In this document: positions 33,186 through 41,557 of the stretch, in pieces | Position numbering within the stretch: the first letter of the stretch is position 1 | Layout of the letters: every line of letters starts with the position of its first letter | NCBI GenBank assembly: GCA_965223825.1 | Contig: OZ245018.1 | Coordinates: forward strand, 1,550,001 to 1,614,000 | Length of the DNA stretch: 64,000 bases | Reading direction: 5' to 3' | Origin: CAJXQU01 sp965223825 | GTDB lineage: Bacteria > Pseudomonadota > Gammaproteobacteria > CAJXQU01 | Program-made: the position numbers and the translations under genes | The notes under the pieces: model-generated | What the model was told of the DNA's origin: nothing | Database searches by the model: none | What the model saw: only the letters and a program-made list of their open reading frames with translations

Positions 33186-34880
33186 TCACTTAAATTCCTG
33201 TGGAAAATATTTCACTGCGCAGCGCAGCGGGTTAGGTGCTGCTTGGCCTAATCCGCAAATAGAGGCGTCCACCATCACCGTCGCTAGCTCTTCCAAAAGG
33301 TCTGTATCCCAGTCGTCTTCTTTCATCAGATCGACGGCTTTTGCTGTGCCGACGCGACAAGGTGTGCATTGACCACATGATTCATCTTCAAAGAATTTCA
33401 TCGCGTTTAACGCTAGTTTTCGTGCACTGTCTTGATCAGAAAAGACCATGACAGCAGCGGAACCGATAAAGCAACCATGCTCATTCAAGGTATCGAAATC
33501 GAGTGGAATGTCGCCCATGCTTTCCGGCAACATGCCGCCAGACGCACCGCCAGGAAAATAACCATAAAAAGCATGGCCTTCTTGCATACCACCACAATAT
33601 TCTTCGATCAGTTCTTTGATTGTGATACCCGCCGGTGCGAGATGGACGCCGGGTTTGTTCACGCGCCCGCTAACGGAGAACGAACGCAGTCCTTTACGAC
33701 CATTACGACCATGTGAAGTAAACCAGTCCGCGCCTTTTTCAATAATATCGCGCACCCAATAAAGTGTTTCCATATTGTGTTCGAGCGTTGGTCGGCCAAA
33801 CAGACCTACTTCTGCAACATACGGCGGACGTAAACGCGGCATACCGCGCTTACCTTCGATGGATTCGATCATGGCGGACTCTTCACCACAAATGTATGCA
33901 CCTGCGCCGCGACGTAAATGTAAGGTTGGCATTGCTGAGTTAACAGGCGGGTTACGTTGTAACGCGTCGAGTTCTTTAGTCAGAATTTCTCGAACACCGG
34001 CATATTCGTCGCGCAGATAAATGTAGATGTCTTCAATTCCTACAACCCAAGCAGCGATCAACATACCTTCAAGGAAACGATGAGGATCTTGTTCTAGATA
34101 ATGGCGATCTTTGAACGTACCGGGCTCGCCTTCGTCAATATTCACAGCCATCAGACGAGGGCCGTCAAAACCGCCGACGATTTTCCACTTTAAACCGGCA
34201 GGGAAACCAGCACCGCCAAGTCCACGAAGGCCTGAATCTTCCATAATCTTTCTGATGGCCAGTGGTTCGTGCTTACCGTCATAGCAGGCATTCAACAGGG
34301 CATAACCTTGTTGGTTTTTGTATTCTGTATAGGATATGTAATCTGTTACCGGTGCGATCACCGCTTGTTTATACGTCGCCTCAAGAACGGTTTGCTCTGT
34401 TGCTGAATCGATGGGGTTCATACCCACTACGGCAACCGGGGCGTGTTGGCAACGACCAACGCAAGGCACGGGTTGTACACGTACTTGATCACCCAATGCT
34501 CCAGAGAGTGCGTCGATCAACTCACCTGCGCCAGCCATTTCACAACTGACTGATTCACAGACTCGGACAGTTAGTGGCGGCGGTGGAGTGTCGTTATCTT
34601 TAACGATGTCAAAATGGTGGTAGAAGGTTGCCACTTCGTAGACTTCGGTGGTGGCTAAATTCATTTCATGTGCAAGAGCGACAAGGTGGCGGGAGGAAAT
34701 ATGTTGATAGTGATCTTGGATTTTATGCAGATGTTCAATCAACAGATCACGTTGACGTGGGGCGTCGCCCAGTAATTCACGAACGTCGTTGAGTGCGCCT
34801 AGGTCGATATTCCGACCCTTACCGACAGCTCTACGTCGTTTGATCTTGTCTATACTTACGGTCGCTTCAGTAGCAGCCAC
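33186..34880 (-). CDS. fdhB: NAD-dependent formate dehydrogenase, fused gamma-beta (NuoE-NuoF-like) subunit
   Basis: This 564-aa subunit passes electrons from the alpha subunit to NAD+. The N-terminal third (about 20-165) is NuoE-like with a [2Fe-2S] set Cys108, Cys113, Cys140, Cys144 (CESVSC, CVGRC). The rest is NuoF-like: GLRGLGGAGFPAGLKWK, NIDEGEPGTFKDRHYLE for FMN/NAD binding, GAYICGEESAMIESIEG, and the [4Fe-4S] ligands in ESCGQCTPCRVGT plus a later Cys in SICGLGQ. Many bacteria encode these as separate FdsG and FdsB; the fusion is known in Methylobacterium-type enzymes. It is the first gene of the operon, divergent from a LysR gene. Confidence 0.94.
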   Translation of the reverse strand: MAATEATVSIDKIKRRRAVGKGRNIDLGALNDVRELLGDAPRQRDLLIEHLHKIQDHYQHISSRHLVALAHEMNLATTEVYEVATFYHHFDIVKDNDTPPPPLTVRVCESVSCEMAGAGELIDALSGALGDQVRVQPVPCVGRCQHAPVAVVGMNPIDSATEQTVLEATYKQAVIAPVTDYISYTEYKNQQGYALLNACYDGKHEPLAIRKIMEDSGLRGLGGAGFPAGLKWKIVGGFDGPRLMAVNIDEGEPGTFKDRHYLEQDPHRFLEGMLIAAWVVGIEDIYIYLRDEYAGVREILTKELDALQRNPPVNSAMPTLHLRRGAGAYICGEESAMIESIEGKRGMPRLRPPYVAEVGLFGRPTLEHNMETLYWVRDIIEKGADWFTSHGRNGRKGLRSFSVSGRVNKPGVHLAPAGITIKELIEEYCGGMQEGHAFYGYFPGGASGGMLPESMGDIPLDFDTLNEHGCFIGSAAVMVFSDQDSARKLALNAMKFFEDESCGQCTPCRVGTAKAVDLMKEDDWDTDLLEELATVMVDASICGLGQAAPNPLRCAVKYFPQEFK

Positions 34881-35232
34881 TATGATTTAACCTCGATGTT
34901 TAATTTCTCGTTATTATGTGCACAGAAGAATCAACCTCTTGAATGCTTCATGCAATTACCCACCTTCAATGCAAAATTTTGCCCAGCTGTCACATACAAT
35001 TCAAATCATGATTTTCAACTTTTGCATCACTAATTGTGATAGTGTTGTGCAATCAATTCGCATTTAAGCTTGTATCGTAAAAAGAGCTTAGTCGAAATTA
35101 TAAGAATCTGAAGCAAAAAGAGTGAGAATTTGCATTCAGAAAAATAATAAAACAAACACAATAATGTGTTAGATAAACCGGCAGAACATGAGGTTAGATA
35201 TGGCTTCTAATCAAAATAATAAGGATCGGCTG
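34881..35232. other. Divergent control region between fdhBA and lysR
   Basis: This 350-base AT-rich stretch has no gene. It must hold the promoters of the formate dehydrogenase operon and of the LysR gene. The striking element is the dyad at 35022-35052, listed separately. Repeated GCAA/TTGC-containing words around 34950-34985 (GCAATT, GCAAAATTTTGC) could be further half-sites; GCAAAATTTTGC is itself a perfect palindrome. Confidence 0.6.
35022..35052. promoter_or_regulatory. Candidate LysR-type operator
   Basis: A T-N11-A type box, TCAC-N5-GTGA (35027-35039), sits inside a wider dyad whose outer arms are TTGCA (35022-35026) and TGCAA (35048-35052). It lies about 140 bases before the fdhB start and 180 before the LysR start, the normal place for a LysR operator controlling a divergent operon. 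Confidence 0.5.
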
Positions 35233-36150
35233 ATGAGCAGTATGAATCCAAACCAGCTCATGACCTTCGCCATTGTTGCACGTCTTAAAAGTGTGACAAA
35301 AGCGGCGGATTATCTACACATTGGGCAACCTGCAGTATCAGGACAGTTAAAATTATTACAAGAAAGGGTGGGAGAACCGCTCTATCAACGTAAAGGACAT
35401 CAAATTGTCCTCACGCCTGTTGGGGAAAACCTCCTCGAATACGCTGAGAAACTTGAGCACACATTGCAACTGGCTTGCGATTATGTGACACGTTTGCAAG
35501 ATATGGACACAGGTTTGTTGCGTATTGGTAGTACCATGACCATAGCCAGTTACTACTTACCTAATTACATGGTCGATCTCCAAACACATTATCCCGGCGT
35601 ACAACTTTTCATGACCACTGGAAACTCTCAGCAGGTGCTCTCTGCATTGCATGAGTTAGATCTCGGCTTTATTGAAGGTGCGGTCGATCCAGAAAACCTA
35701 CCAGCGGATTATGAATTAATTCCATGGCGACAGGATGAGATTGTTTTGGTTGTTCGAGATGATCACGAACTCATTAAACGCTATCCAGATGGTGTGCCAT
35801 TAACAGTCTTTAATGACTATCAGGTGATCTGGCGAGAACCCGGTTCCGGAGCGCGTAACCAAGTCGAAATGGCGTTAAAACAAGCGGGAATTGATGCACC
35901 GATCAATATTGAAGTGACCGGTGTTGCGGGCGTTATGGGATCAGTCCGTGCCGGTCTCGGGATCAGCTTCGCATCGTTTCAAGCTTTAAAGTACGCTGGG
36001 TCAGAGTTAGTCCCTCTCCGAATTAATCCACCGGTTGGTTTAAGCTGGCAGTTAAACATCGTGGCGCCTAAATCGGGGTTGCGCTCGCGAGCGGTAAATG
36101 CCTTCTTAAAACTCTGTACTGATAATAGTGCAAATGATTCGCCTGTGTGA
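35233..36150 (+). CDS. LysR-family regulator, probable formate dehydrogenase activator
   Basis: A LysR-type transcription factor with an N-terminal winged helix-turn-helix (LMTFAIVARLKSVTKAADYLHIGQPAVSGQLKLLQERVGEPLYQRKG) and a C-terminal periplasmic-binding-like effector domain (LLRIGSTMTIASYYLP onward). I choose the ATG at 35233, preceded by AAGGA, giving MSSMNPNQLMTF (305 aa); in-frame ATGs at 35188 and 35200 would give longer products. Divergent placement next to fdhBA with a LysR-type box between them makes it the likely regulator. The inducer is unknown; formate or a C1 intermediate would fit. Confidence 0.92.
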   Translation: MSSMNPNQLMTFAIVARLKSVTKAADYLHIGQPAVSGQLKLLQERVGEPLYQRKGHQIVLTPVGENLLEYAEKLEHTLQLACDYVTRLQDMDTGLLRIGSTMTIASYYLPNYMVDLQTHYPGVQLFMTTGNSQQVLSALHELDLGFIEGAVDPENLPADYELIPWRQDEIVLVVRDDHELIKRYPDGVPLTVFNDYQVIWREPGSGARNQVEMALKQAGIDAPINIEVTGVAGVMGSVRAGLGISFASFQALKYAGSELVPLRINPPVGLSWQLNIVAPKSGLRSRAVNAFLKLCTDNSANDSPV

Positions 36151-36243
36151 CACATGGCACAACTTTATATTTACTTTATAAAACAGATTATTAAATGTGT
36201 ATAATCACAATTAACATTAATTGACAGGTGGTAGGTAGATCCG

Positions 36244-37323
36244 TTGGCAACCCAACCTAGGATGCGTGATGAAATGATAGAAGCCAGGCAGGCTGTTGAG
36301 AAGCTGCAGAAAGAGATCGTTTTTTTTGATCAACTGGCTGTTCAATTTCCGACTGTTAGCCATTCATTAACAAAACATGCGAATGACTGCCGAAGAGTTG
36401 GGGCTGCACTGCAGCGCCGCTTAGATGACAAACGATTTGAAGACGCCGAAAAAGCATTGCACGTCGCACATGTCTTTTTAAAAGAAGGTCAGCGTCAACG
36501 GCTTAAATTACGTATTGGCTTGATGCAACAGCTGATCACAGCACTTGAGCTAGAAGCGCCACAATGGCAACCCATGACTTCTGCTTTCCAAGCACATGCT
36601 GCGCAATGTCGAAATGCACTAAGCCATTGCCGTCAGCAATTGCACCCGGGTGCCAGCGATGACATTAAATTTCGTTTGCGTGAATTATCGGATCTGCACA
36701 AACAAGGTGAAGCGCTTCGCCAGCAACAAAAGCAGTCACGTTTAGATACCGCCGGTCGGCAACTCAGTATTACCTTGGATCAACTCGAATCCAAACAAGA
36801 GCAGTTTTCTTCGCTAGCGCATTCTCGGCCAGAATTACATGAGCGCTATCAACAGTTGGCTGAATTTTCTGCCGTTGAACATGGCAAAATCAAACCTTGG
36901 CTATTTTCAAGAAAATTAACTGAGCTCGAAAAATCGCTCGGTTATGCGCAAAAGGTTTACTATCGTATTGTTGATGGTGAAGAAAAAGCTGAAGTGGCAT
37001 ACCAACAACTGCGAAAGTCAGCCAATGAATTGCGTGCAGTCGCGGAGCCCAAAAAACAACGAAAGAAAAAAGAAAAGCGTGTTTCTCTCAAGCGCGATGC
37101 AGAATTCGGCCCAATTAAACGCACCTTACGCTTTGCTTTCTCACCCATGCGGCGGGATGGCATTACCGGCGCCGTGGATTATATGCAGCACACCGTTGCA
37201 CACCTTGTTACGGGGTTGGGTAAATTTATGCTCTATACGGTCGGTACATTGGTTGTGATCGCAATACTGGCGATGATGATTTATCTCACCGGGTCAGGCT
37301 TTTTAGGTGTTGGTTTATTGTAA
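36244..37323 (+). CDS. Coiled-coil protein with C-terminal membrane anchor, unknown
   Basis: A 359-aa protein almost wholly helical, rich in Gln, Arg, Leu and Lys, with heptad-like coiled coils from about 10 to 270, a very basic patch (AEPKKQRKKKEKRVSLKRD, about 264-282), and one membrane helix near the C-terminus (KFMLYTVGTLVVIAILAMMIYLTGSGF). The start is a TTG at 36244; the ATG at 36262 is an alternative. I recognise no family. A TATAAT at 36200-36205 lies 38 bases upstream with a weak -35 box. The topology suggests a cytoplasmic rod anchored at the membrane; a scaffold role is possible but not shown. Confidence 0.7.
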   Translation: MATQPRMRDEMIEARQAVEKLQKEIVFFDQLAVQFPTVSHSLTKHANDCRRVGAALQRRLDDKRFEDAEKALHVAHVFLKEGQRQRLKLRIGLMQQLITALELEAPQWQPMTSAFQAHAAQCRNALSHCRQQLHPGASDDIKFRLRELSDLHKQGEALRQQQKQSRLDTAGRQLSITLDQLESKQEQFSSLAHSRPELHERYQQLAEFSAVEHGKIKPWLFSRKLTELEKSLGYAQKVYYRIVDGEEKAEVAYQQLRKSANELRAVAEPKKQRKKKEKRVSLKRDAEFGPIKRTLRFAFSPMRRDGITGAVDYMQHTVAHLVTGLGKFMLYTVGTLVVIAILAMMIYLTGSGFLGVGLL

Positions 37324-37425
37324 CGTCTGCAAACTGTACGGTTACTTGTTATCAATTCTTGTCATTAAATTTCCATTGCCCAACAAAATGAACCAGTCAG
37401 TCAGCCGTGAGTCTGAGAGATCACC

Positions 37426-37523
37426 TTGCGCAAATGACACTAAATTGTGCGCAAAGTCATAATAAAAATGCTGTAAGCGATTACAGCGTGTTTGAAAACG
37501 TACTCCAAAAAGCTGATTTGGAG
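37426..37523 (+). promoter_or_regulatory. Structured leader of dsbC with three stem-loops
   Basis: Three inverted repeats follow one another before dsbC: TTGCGCA/TGCGCAA (37426-37454), GCTGTAA-GCGA-TTACAGC (37470-37487) and CTCCAAA-N7-TTTGGAG (37503-37523). The last ends 24 bases before the dsbC ATG. None is followed by a T-run, so these look like regulatory or stabilising RNA structures or protein-binding dyads rather than terminators. Confidence 0.5.
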
Positions 37524-37547
37524 TTACTAATACTTGAAGGAGTTGCC

Positions 37548-38276
37548 ATGTTAAACCTTAAAACCATCGCAATGGGCTTGATGATCAGTGCGATCTCATC
37601 GCAAGCATTTGCCGCCAGTGATGCAGAAGAGCAAATCAAAACGCGCATGAAAGAAGTGCTTGGCGACGACGTTGTGGTGAATGCGATTTCGCCATCAAAA
37701 TTACCGGATATTTACGAAGTTGTGTTTAATAACAGCAAAGTGGTTTACATGACAAAAGATGCACGCTACGTGATCGAAGGCGATGTCCTCGATCTGGATA
37801 CTCGTCAAAACTTGACGGAAGATCGACGCGCCGTCGCACGATCAGATAGCTTTAAAGCATTAGATACCAACCAGTTAATTGAATTTTCTCCAGCAAATCC
37901 TAAACACACGCTTTATGTTTATACCGATATTGATTGTGGATATTGCCGAAAATTTCATACTCAAGTGAGTAAACTTAACGCGAATGGTATCGCTGTCCGA
38001 TATCTAGCCTTCCCGAGGGATGGAATTGATAGCGAAGCCTATGTAGCAGCGCAGTCAGCTTGGTGCGCAGACAATAAAAAGCAGGCGTTAACCGATGCGA
38101 AAGCCGGTAAAGCGATTTCACCGAAAACCTGTGATTCACGCGTAAAAGATCAATACATGTTGGGTCAGGCAATGGGTGTGCGTGGAACTCCGAGCGTCTT
38201 TTTAGAAACAGGGCAGGAAATGGGCGGTTATATTCCTGCGGATGACTTGATCAATTATTTCAACGGCGGTTTGTAG
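37548..38276 (+). CDS. dsbC: Thiol:disulfide isomerase DsbC
   Basis: DsbC corrects wrong disulfide bonds in the periplasm. I start it at the ATG at 37548 behind GAAGGAG; the frame continues upstream to a GTG at 37407 but without signal-peptide character. The 242-aa protein has a signal peptide (MLNLKTIAMGLMISAISSQAFA), an N-terminal dimerisation domain (about 23-85), a linker helix and a thioredoxin domain with the active site DCGYC (Cys130, Cys133) and the cis-proline in RGTPSVF. A second cysteine pair (AWCADN, KTCDSR) is as in known DsbC. No dsbD is adjacent. Confidence 0.95.
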   Translation: MLNLKTIAMGLMISAISSQAFAASDAEEQIKTRMKEVLGDDVVVNAISPSKLPDIYEVVFNNSKVVYMTKDARYVIEGDVLDLDTRQNLTEDRRAVARSDSFKALDTNQLIEFSPANPKHTLYVYTDIDCGYCRKFHTQVSKLNANGIAVRYLAFPRDGIDSEAYVAAQSAWCADNKKQALTDAKAGKAISPKTCDSRVKDQYMLGQAMGVRGTPSVFLETGQEMGGYIPADDLINYFNGGL

Positions 38277-38313
38277 AACGCGTTGATCAGATAAACTGTG
38301 ATCGAACAAATTG

Positions 38314-38352
38314 CTTCACAAGTTGGGTGTGTATTTCACCCAGCTTGTGAAG
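38314..38352. terminator. Long hairpin between convergent dsbC and DUF3108 genes
   Basis: A 16-bp stem with a single G-T wobble and a 7-base loop (TGTATTT) occupies 38314-38352, between the convergent stops at 38276 and 38388. The stem is unusually long. There is no T-run on either side, so if it terminates transcription it does so without a classical tail; it may also act by stabilising both mRNA ends. Confidence 0.55.
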
Positions 38353-38387
38353 TAGGCAATATCAATTCCAAAATGCTATTTCCAAAG

Positions 38388-39116
38388 CTACTCAATTCCC
38401 GTGACGTCGTTAATCACGATGGAAGTTAAATGTCCCTTTTCATCGAAATTATCCACACGGACAGGCAAGTTTTTCAGTGATGGTGCACACCAAACTAAGG
38501 TTCGTCGATCACTTCCTTCATCATGATCACGTTCGAATTTATTTGTTTTGATTAGCCCGAGCGGTGTCATTAATTCCTCTGTCCCGGTGTATTTGAAAAG
38601 ATAGTTTCGAATTTTTAAGCCATCCGTGATCGTAAAGTGTAAATCCGCTACCTTGCCAGTTTGGTTCATAAGGGAAAGTTGATAGAGCAATTTATCTTGA
38701 ACGCCGGGCATGATCGGCAAGGTTTTCTTACCATCTTTGGTTTCCATCTGAACTTGCTTATTTTGCCAGTCAAAAACGTGTTTTACGGATTTAACGCGAT
38801 CACCACCGCTGCGCTCATAAAGATAATTGAGAGGGCGAAGTTGGTTTTCTTCCAACGTCCAATGACTAATTTCTTTGATCTTATCTTTTCGAAACATGGC
38901 CGCCAGCCCAGTTAACTTACTATTGGACTCAAATGTACCGGTGTTCTCATCATCTTCATCGCGTTGGAATTTTCGTTCCATTACGCCGATGCGCAGATCA
39001 TCATAATGCAGTGAATAATTTGCCTGAAAAGACAAGGGTAATTCAGCCCGAACAGGCAGATTAACTCCTATGCTTAGCGACAGCAGTAATAAGGTGAGGA
39101 AAGGTTTTGTATGCAT
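38388..39116 (-). CDS. DUF3108 exported protein
   Basis: A 242-aa protein with a signal peptide (MHTKPFLTLLLLSLSIGVNLPVRA). The mature part fits the DUF3108 family of mostly beta-strand, probably periplasmic proteins: LSFQANYSLHYDDLRIGVMERKFQ at the start, PLNYLYERSGG, KTLPIMPGVQDKLLYQLSL in the middle and RTLVWCAPSLKNLPVRVDNFDEKG near the end. The function of the family is not known; a lipoprotein/lipopolysaccharide-like beta-jellyroll role has been suggested only by shape. It is divergent from hldE with only 37 bases between start codons. Confidence 0.85.
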   Translation of the reverse strand: MHTKPFLTLLLLSLSIGVNLPVRAELPLSFQANYSLHYDDLRIGVMERKFQRDEDDENTGTFESNSKLTGLAAMFRKDKIKEISHWTLEENQLRPLNYLYERSGGDRVKSVKHVFDWQNKQVQMETKDGKKTLPIMPGVQDKLLYQLSLMNQTGKVADLHFTITDGLKIRNYLFKYTGTEELMTPLGLIKTNKFERDHDEGSDRRTLVWCAPSLKNLPVRVDNFDEKGHLTSIVINDVTGIE

Positions 39117-39153
39117 ATGCTAAAATCCGACTTTTCAATATACCTAGAGTTCA

Positions 39154-40608
39154 ATGCAACCCAATACCACTTCATACCATCAAGCTCGCATTCTCGTCGT
39201 GGGCGACATCATACTTGATCGATATTGGTCTGGCCCTACACATCGTGTATCGCCCGAAGCTCCCGTTCCTGTTGTGCGAATCAATGAAGTAGAAGAGCGA
39301 CCCGGTGGTGCAGGTAATGTTGCGCTTAACGTGGCCAGCCTTGGTGCCAGTTGCACGTTAATGGGCATTACAGGTGAAGATGAAAGTGCAAGCTCATTAG
39401 AGAACGAACTTAACAAAAGTGGTGTAACTTGTCGATTTATAAAAGATAAAAAATACCCGACGATTACAAAGTTGCGTGTTCTTAGTCAACACCAACAATT
39501 GATCCGGTTAGATTTTGAATCGAGCCAGATGGATGTTGATCTTAATTTGCTGCGCGAAGCATTTGAAGCAGAGCTGCAAAACGTGGATTTGGTTATTCTC
39601 TCAGACTACGCCAAAGGCTGTCTCGTGAATGTGTCTGATCTAATCGACTTGTGCGTTGCAGCAAATAAACCGGTGGTGGTTGATCCAAAAGGGTCAGATT
39701 TTTCAAAGTATCGAAATGCGACATTGATCACACCGAATTTAGGCGAGTTTACCGCGATCGCCGGACAGTTTAAGAATGATCAGGAGTTGGTCGAGAAAGC
39801 GCTTAACTTGTGTCAAGAGATTAATTTAAAAGCCATTCTCGTGACGCGCGGTGAACACGGAATGACATTGGTTGATCAACACGGTCATGCATTGCATCTT
39901 CCCGCCCAAGCTGCAGAGGTTTTTGATGTGACAGGCGCAGGCGATACGGTGATTGCAACACTCGCCACGGTGATCGCAGCAGGTGGTGAACTTGCTCAAG
40001 CCACCGCGCTGGCAAATACTGCTGCTGGCTTGGTGGTGGCAAAACTTGGTGCGGCAAGTGTCACGTCTCAAGAATTACATCGCGCCCATTATCACGCGAC
40101 GAAGCTTAGCGATCACGAGAACGGCTTGGTTGATGAAACGCAACTTTGCCAGCTGGTGGATGAAGCGCATTTACGTGGTGAAAAAATAGTCATGACCAAC
40201 GGTTGTTTTGATATTTTACATCCAGGGCATGTGCATTATTTAAAAGAAGCGCGCGCACTTGGTGATCGCTTAATTATCGCTGTTAATAGCGATGAGTCGG
40301 TATCCCGTCTGAAAGGTCCCTCTCGTCCGCTGAATTCACTGAATGATCGGATGACCATTCTCGAATCTTTAGGTTGTGTTGATTGGGTCGTGCCATTTAC
40401 GGAGGACACGCCGGAACGATTGATCAGTAAAGTCTTGCCCGACGTCTTGGTCAAAGGCGGCGATTACACAGCGGATCAAGTCGCGGGTGGAAAGCAGGTT
40501 GTCGCGAACGGTGGGCGAGTCGAGATTTTAAATTTCGTCGATGGTTATTCCACAACTAAATTGATTGAATCAGTCACAAAAAGTCAGAATAAGGAAGATA
40601 AAGCATGA
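39154..40608 (+). CDS. hldE: Bifunctional heptose 7-phosphate kinase / heptose 1-phosphate adenylyltransferase
   Basis: HldE makes ADP-D-glycero-beta-D-manno-heptose for the LPS inner core. The 484-aa protein has both domains. The ribokinase-like kinase (about 1-320) shows RILVVGDIILDRYWSG, RPGGAGNVALNVASLGA and the catalytic DVTGAGDTVIATLA. The cytidylyltransferase-like half (about 340-475) has VMTNGCFDILHPGHVHYLKEARALGDRLIIAVNSDESV. The fused form is the usual gammaproteobacterial one. It overlaps hldD by four bases (ATGA). waaA follows, so three core-LPS genes form one operon. Confidence 0.97.
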   Translation: MQPNTTSYHQARILVVGDIILDRYWSGPTHRVSPEAPVPVVRINEVEERPGGAGNVALNVASLGASCTLMGITGEDESASSLENELNKSGVTCRFIKDKKYPTITKLRVLSQHQQLIRLDFESSQMDVDLNLLREAFEAELQNVDLVILSDYAKGCLVNVSDLIDLCVAANKPVVVDPKGSDFSKYRNATLITPNLGEFTAIAGQFKNDQELVEKALNLCQEINLKAILVTRGEHGMTLVDQHGHALHLPAQAAEVFDVTGAGDTVIATLATVIAAGGELAQATALANTAAGLVVAKLGAASVTSQELHRAHYHATKLSDHENGLVDETQLCQLVDEAHLRGEKIVMTNGCFDILHPGHVHYLKEARALGDRLIIAVNSDESVSRLKGPSRPLNSLNDRMTILESLGCVDWVVPFTEDTPERLISKVLPDVLVKGGDYTADQVAGGKQVVANGGRVEILNFVDGYSTTKLIESVTKSQNKEDKA

Positions 40609-41552
40609 TCATAGTCACCGGCGGCGCGGGTTTTATTGGGAGTAATCTCGTTAAAGCATTGAATCAACGGGGAAGGCAGGATGTGCTCGTGGTGGACGAT
40701 CTAACAGACGGCACAAAATTCAAGAATATTGTCGATTGTCAGATCATGGATTACCTCGATAAAGAGTCATTTCTAGCGCAACTTCCAGCGTTGATCAACC
40801 AGCACAAAGTCGAGGCGATATTCCATCAGGGTGCATGTTCAGCCACCACTGAATGGGATGGTAAGTACATGATGGATAACAACTATCAGTACACAAAACA
40901 ATTATTCGAAACCTGTGTTAAAGCAAAAATTCAATTTATTTATGCTTCCAGTGCAGCGGTTTATGGCGGTAATGAAACGTTTGCTGAATCATCAGAAAAC
41001 GAGTCGCCCTTAAACGTTTATGGTTATTCAAAGTTATTGTTTGATCAGTATTATCGACAACATAAATCGCGTGTTTTATCACAGGTAGTCGGCTTACGTT
41101 ATTTCAACGTCTATGGACCACGCGAAGGACATAAAGGGGGGATGTCGAGTGTCGCTTTCCACCTAAATAATCAAATGCACGACACGGGTAAAGTACGTTT
41201 ATTTGAAGGCTGTGATGGTTATGCAGACGGTGAACAACAACGTGATTTTATTTACGTGGAAGACGCCGTCAAAGTAAATCTTTGGCTGTATGACAATCCG
41301 AACGTCAGCGGCATTTTTAATGTCGGAACTGGTCGTGCTCAAACGTTTAATGATGTCGCTAATGCGGTCTTGTCATGGCACAAAGGCGGTGAGTTGGAAT
41401 ACATTCCATTTCCAGATCATCTCAAAGGTCGTTACCAGAGTTTTACGCAGGCTGATATCAGCGCTCTGCGATCGGTTGGTTATGCCGATGAGTTCAAAAC
41501 AGTGGAAGAGGGAACACACGCCTACCTTGACTGGTTAAATAGTAACGTCTGA
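40605..41552 (+). CDS. hldD: ADP-glyceromanno-heptose 6-epimerase
   Basis: HldD converts ADP-D,D-heptose to ADP-L-glycero-D-manno-heptose, the last step of heptose activation. The 315-aa protein is an extended short-chain dehydrogenase with MIIVTGGAGFIGSNLVKALN, the FHQGACSATTEWDG block, active-site Y-x3-K in VYGYSKLLFDQYY, and RYFNVYGPREGHKGGMSS. It is translationally coupled to hldE (ATGA) and five bases before waaA. Confidence 0.97.
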   Translation: MIIVTGGAGFIGSNLVKALNQRGRQDVLVVDDLTDGTKFKNIVDCQIMDYLDKESFLAQLPALINQHKVEAIFHQGACSATTEWDGKYMMDNNYQYTKQLFETCVKAKIQFIYASSAAVYGGNETFAESSENESPLNVYGYSKLLFDQYYRQHKSRVLSQVVGLRYFNVYGPREGHKGGMSSVAFHLNNQMHDTGKVRLFEGCDGYADGEQQRDFIYVEDAVKVNLWLYDNPNVSGIFNVGTGRAQTFNDVANAVLSWHKGGELEYIPFPDHLKGRYQSFTQADISALRSVGYADEFKTVEEGTHAYLDWLNSNV

Positions 41553-41557
41553 CCCTG

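Noticed and set aside
37407..37547. An N-terminal extension of 47 residues on dsbC
   Set aside because: The extension covers the stem-loop leader and would bury the signal peptide; the ATG at 37548 has a good ribosome site.
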